A stretch of DNA of 64,000 nt from Ensifer adhaerens (lineage in GTDB: Bacteria > Pseudomonadota > Alphaproteobacteria > Rhizobiales > Rhizobiaceae). The notes beneath the pieces were generated by a model that ran no database searches, was not told the DNA's origin, and saw nothing but the letters and a program-made list of their open reading frames with translations. The stretch spans positions 124,001 to 188,000 of the forward strand of contig NZ_CP118611.1 of assembly GCF_028993555.1 (NCBI RefSeq), written 5' to 3'. Position 1 is the stretch's first letter. Each line of letters opens with the position of its first letter. Positions 64,000-64,000 of the stretch are shown here, piece after piece. A program made the position numbers and the translations under genes.

Positions 64000-64000
64000 C

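Overview
The window reads as accessory DNA of a Rhizobiaceae bacterium (Ensifer/Sinorhizobium/Rhizobium-like), probably from a megaplasmid or chromid. The basis is high GC, many solute-uptake and catabolic operons each with its own regulator, a FixJ-type two-component system, an IalB-family protein, and a decayed DUF1612 helix-turn-helix gene of a kind I recall mainly from rhizobial replicons. I see no rRNA, tRNA, replication or housekeeping genes. All identifications are from reading the translations; no database was searched.

Layout. 1-6684: D-apiose-type sugar acid catabolism: end of a sugar ABC permease, Gfo/Idh/MocA dehydrogenase (apsD-like), lactonase (apnL-like), divergent FadR-type GntR regulator, RuBisCO-like decarboxylase (oiaX-like) and DUF1537 kinase (oiaK-like). 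6850-13922: a winged-helix regulator divergent from a 1,928-residue Ig/Fn3-repeat autotransporter. 14546-18482: membrane protein, quinone oxidoreductase with TetR regulator, small secreted protein, and three decayed genes (VOC, IS110, DUF1612). 18836-24174: receiver, FixJ-like regulator and sensor kinase, divergent from a sulfatase; a decayed DUF1194 gene follows. 25037-37045: an IalB protein, a 3,104-residue autotransporter built of two 2,235-bp super-repeats, and a CadC-like regulator.

37430-45673: amino-acid-type ABC transporter, two polysaccharide-deacetylase-fold hydrolases, an MmgE/PrpD protein, an argininosuccinate-lyase-like C-N lyase and a LysR regulator. The MmgE/PrpD plus ArgH-like pair recalls iminodisuccinate epimerase and lyase, so this looks like uptake and breakdown of an aminopolycarboxylate or N-substituted aspartate. 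It is my best candidate for an undescribed pathway. 45778-53335: XRE-cupin regulator with two identical operators around its promoter, then an ABM-like protein, HyuA/HyuB ATP-dependent amidohydrolase, APC permease, ProC-like reductase and a 4-OT tautomerase: probably lactam/hydantoin-type catabolism. 53949-58113: siderophore-type ABC transporter whose binding-protein gene carries a two-base frameshift, plus a conserved partner of unknown function. 58750-64000: enolase-superfamily enzyme, SGNH hydrolase, peptide/opine-type binding protein, and two oligopeptide-type ATPases on the minus strand running out of the window.

The general logic is uptake system plus catabolic enzymes plus local regulator, repeated several times, with two large surface proteins and gene remnants at the joints between modules.
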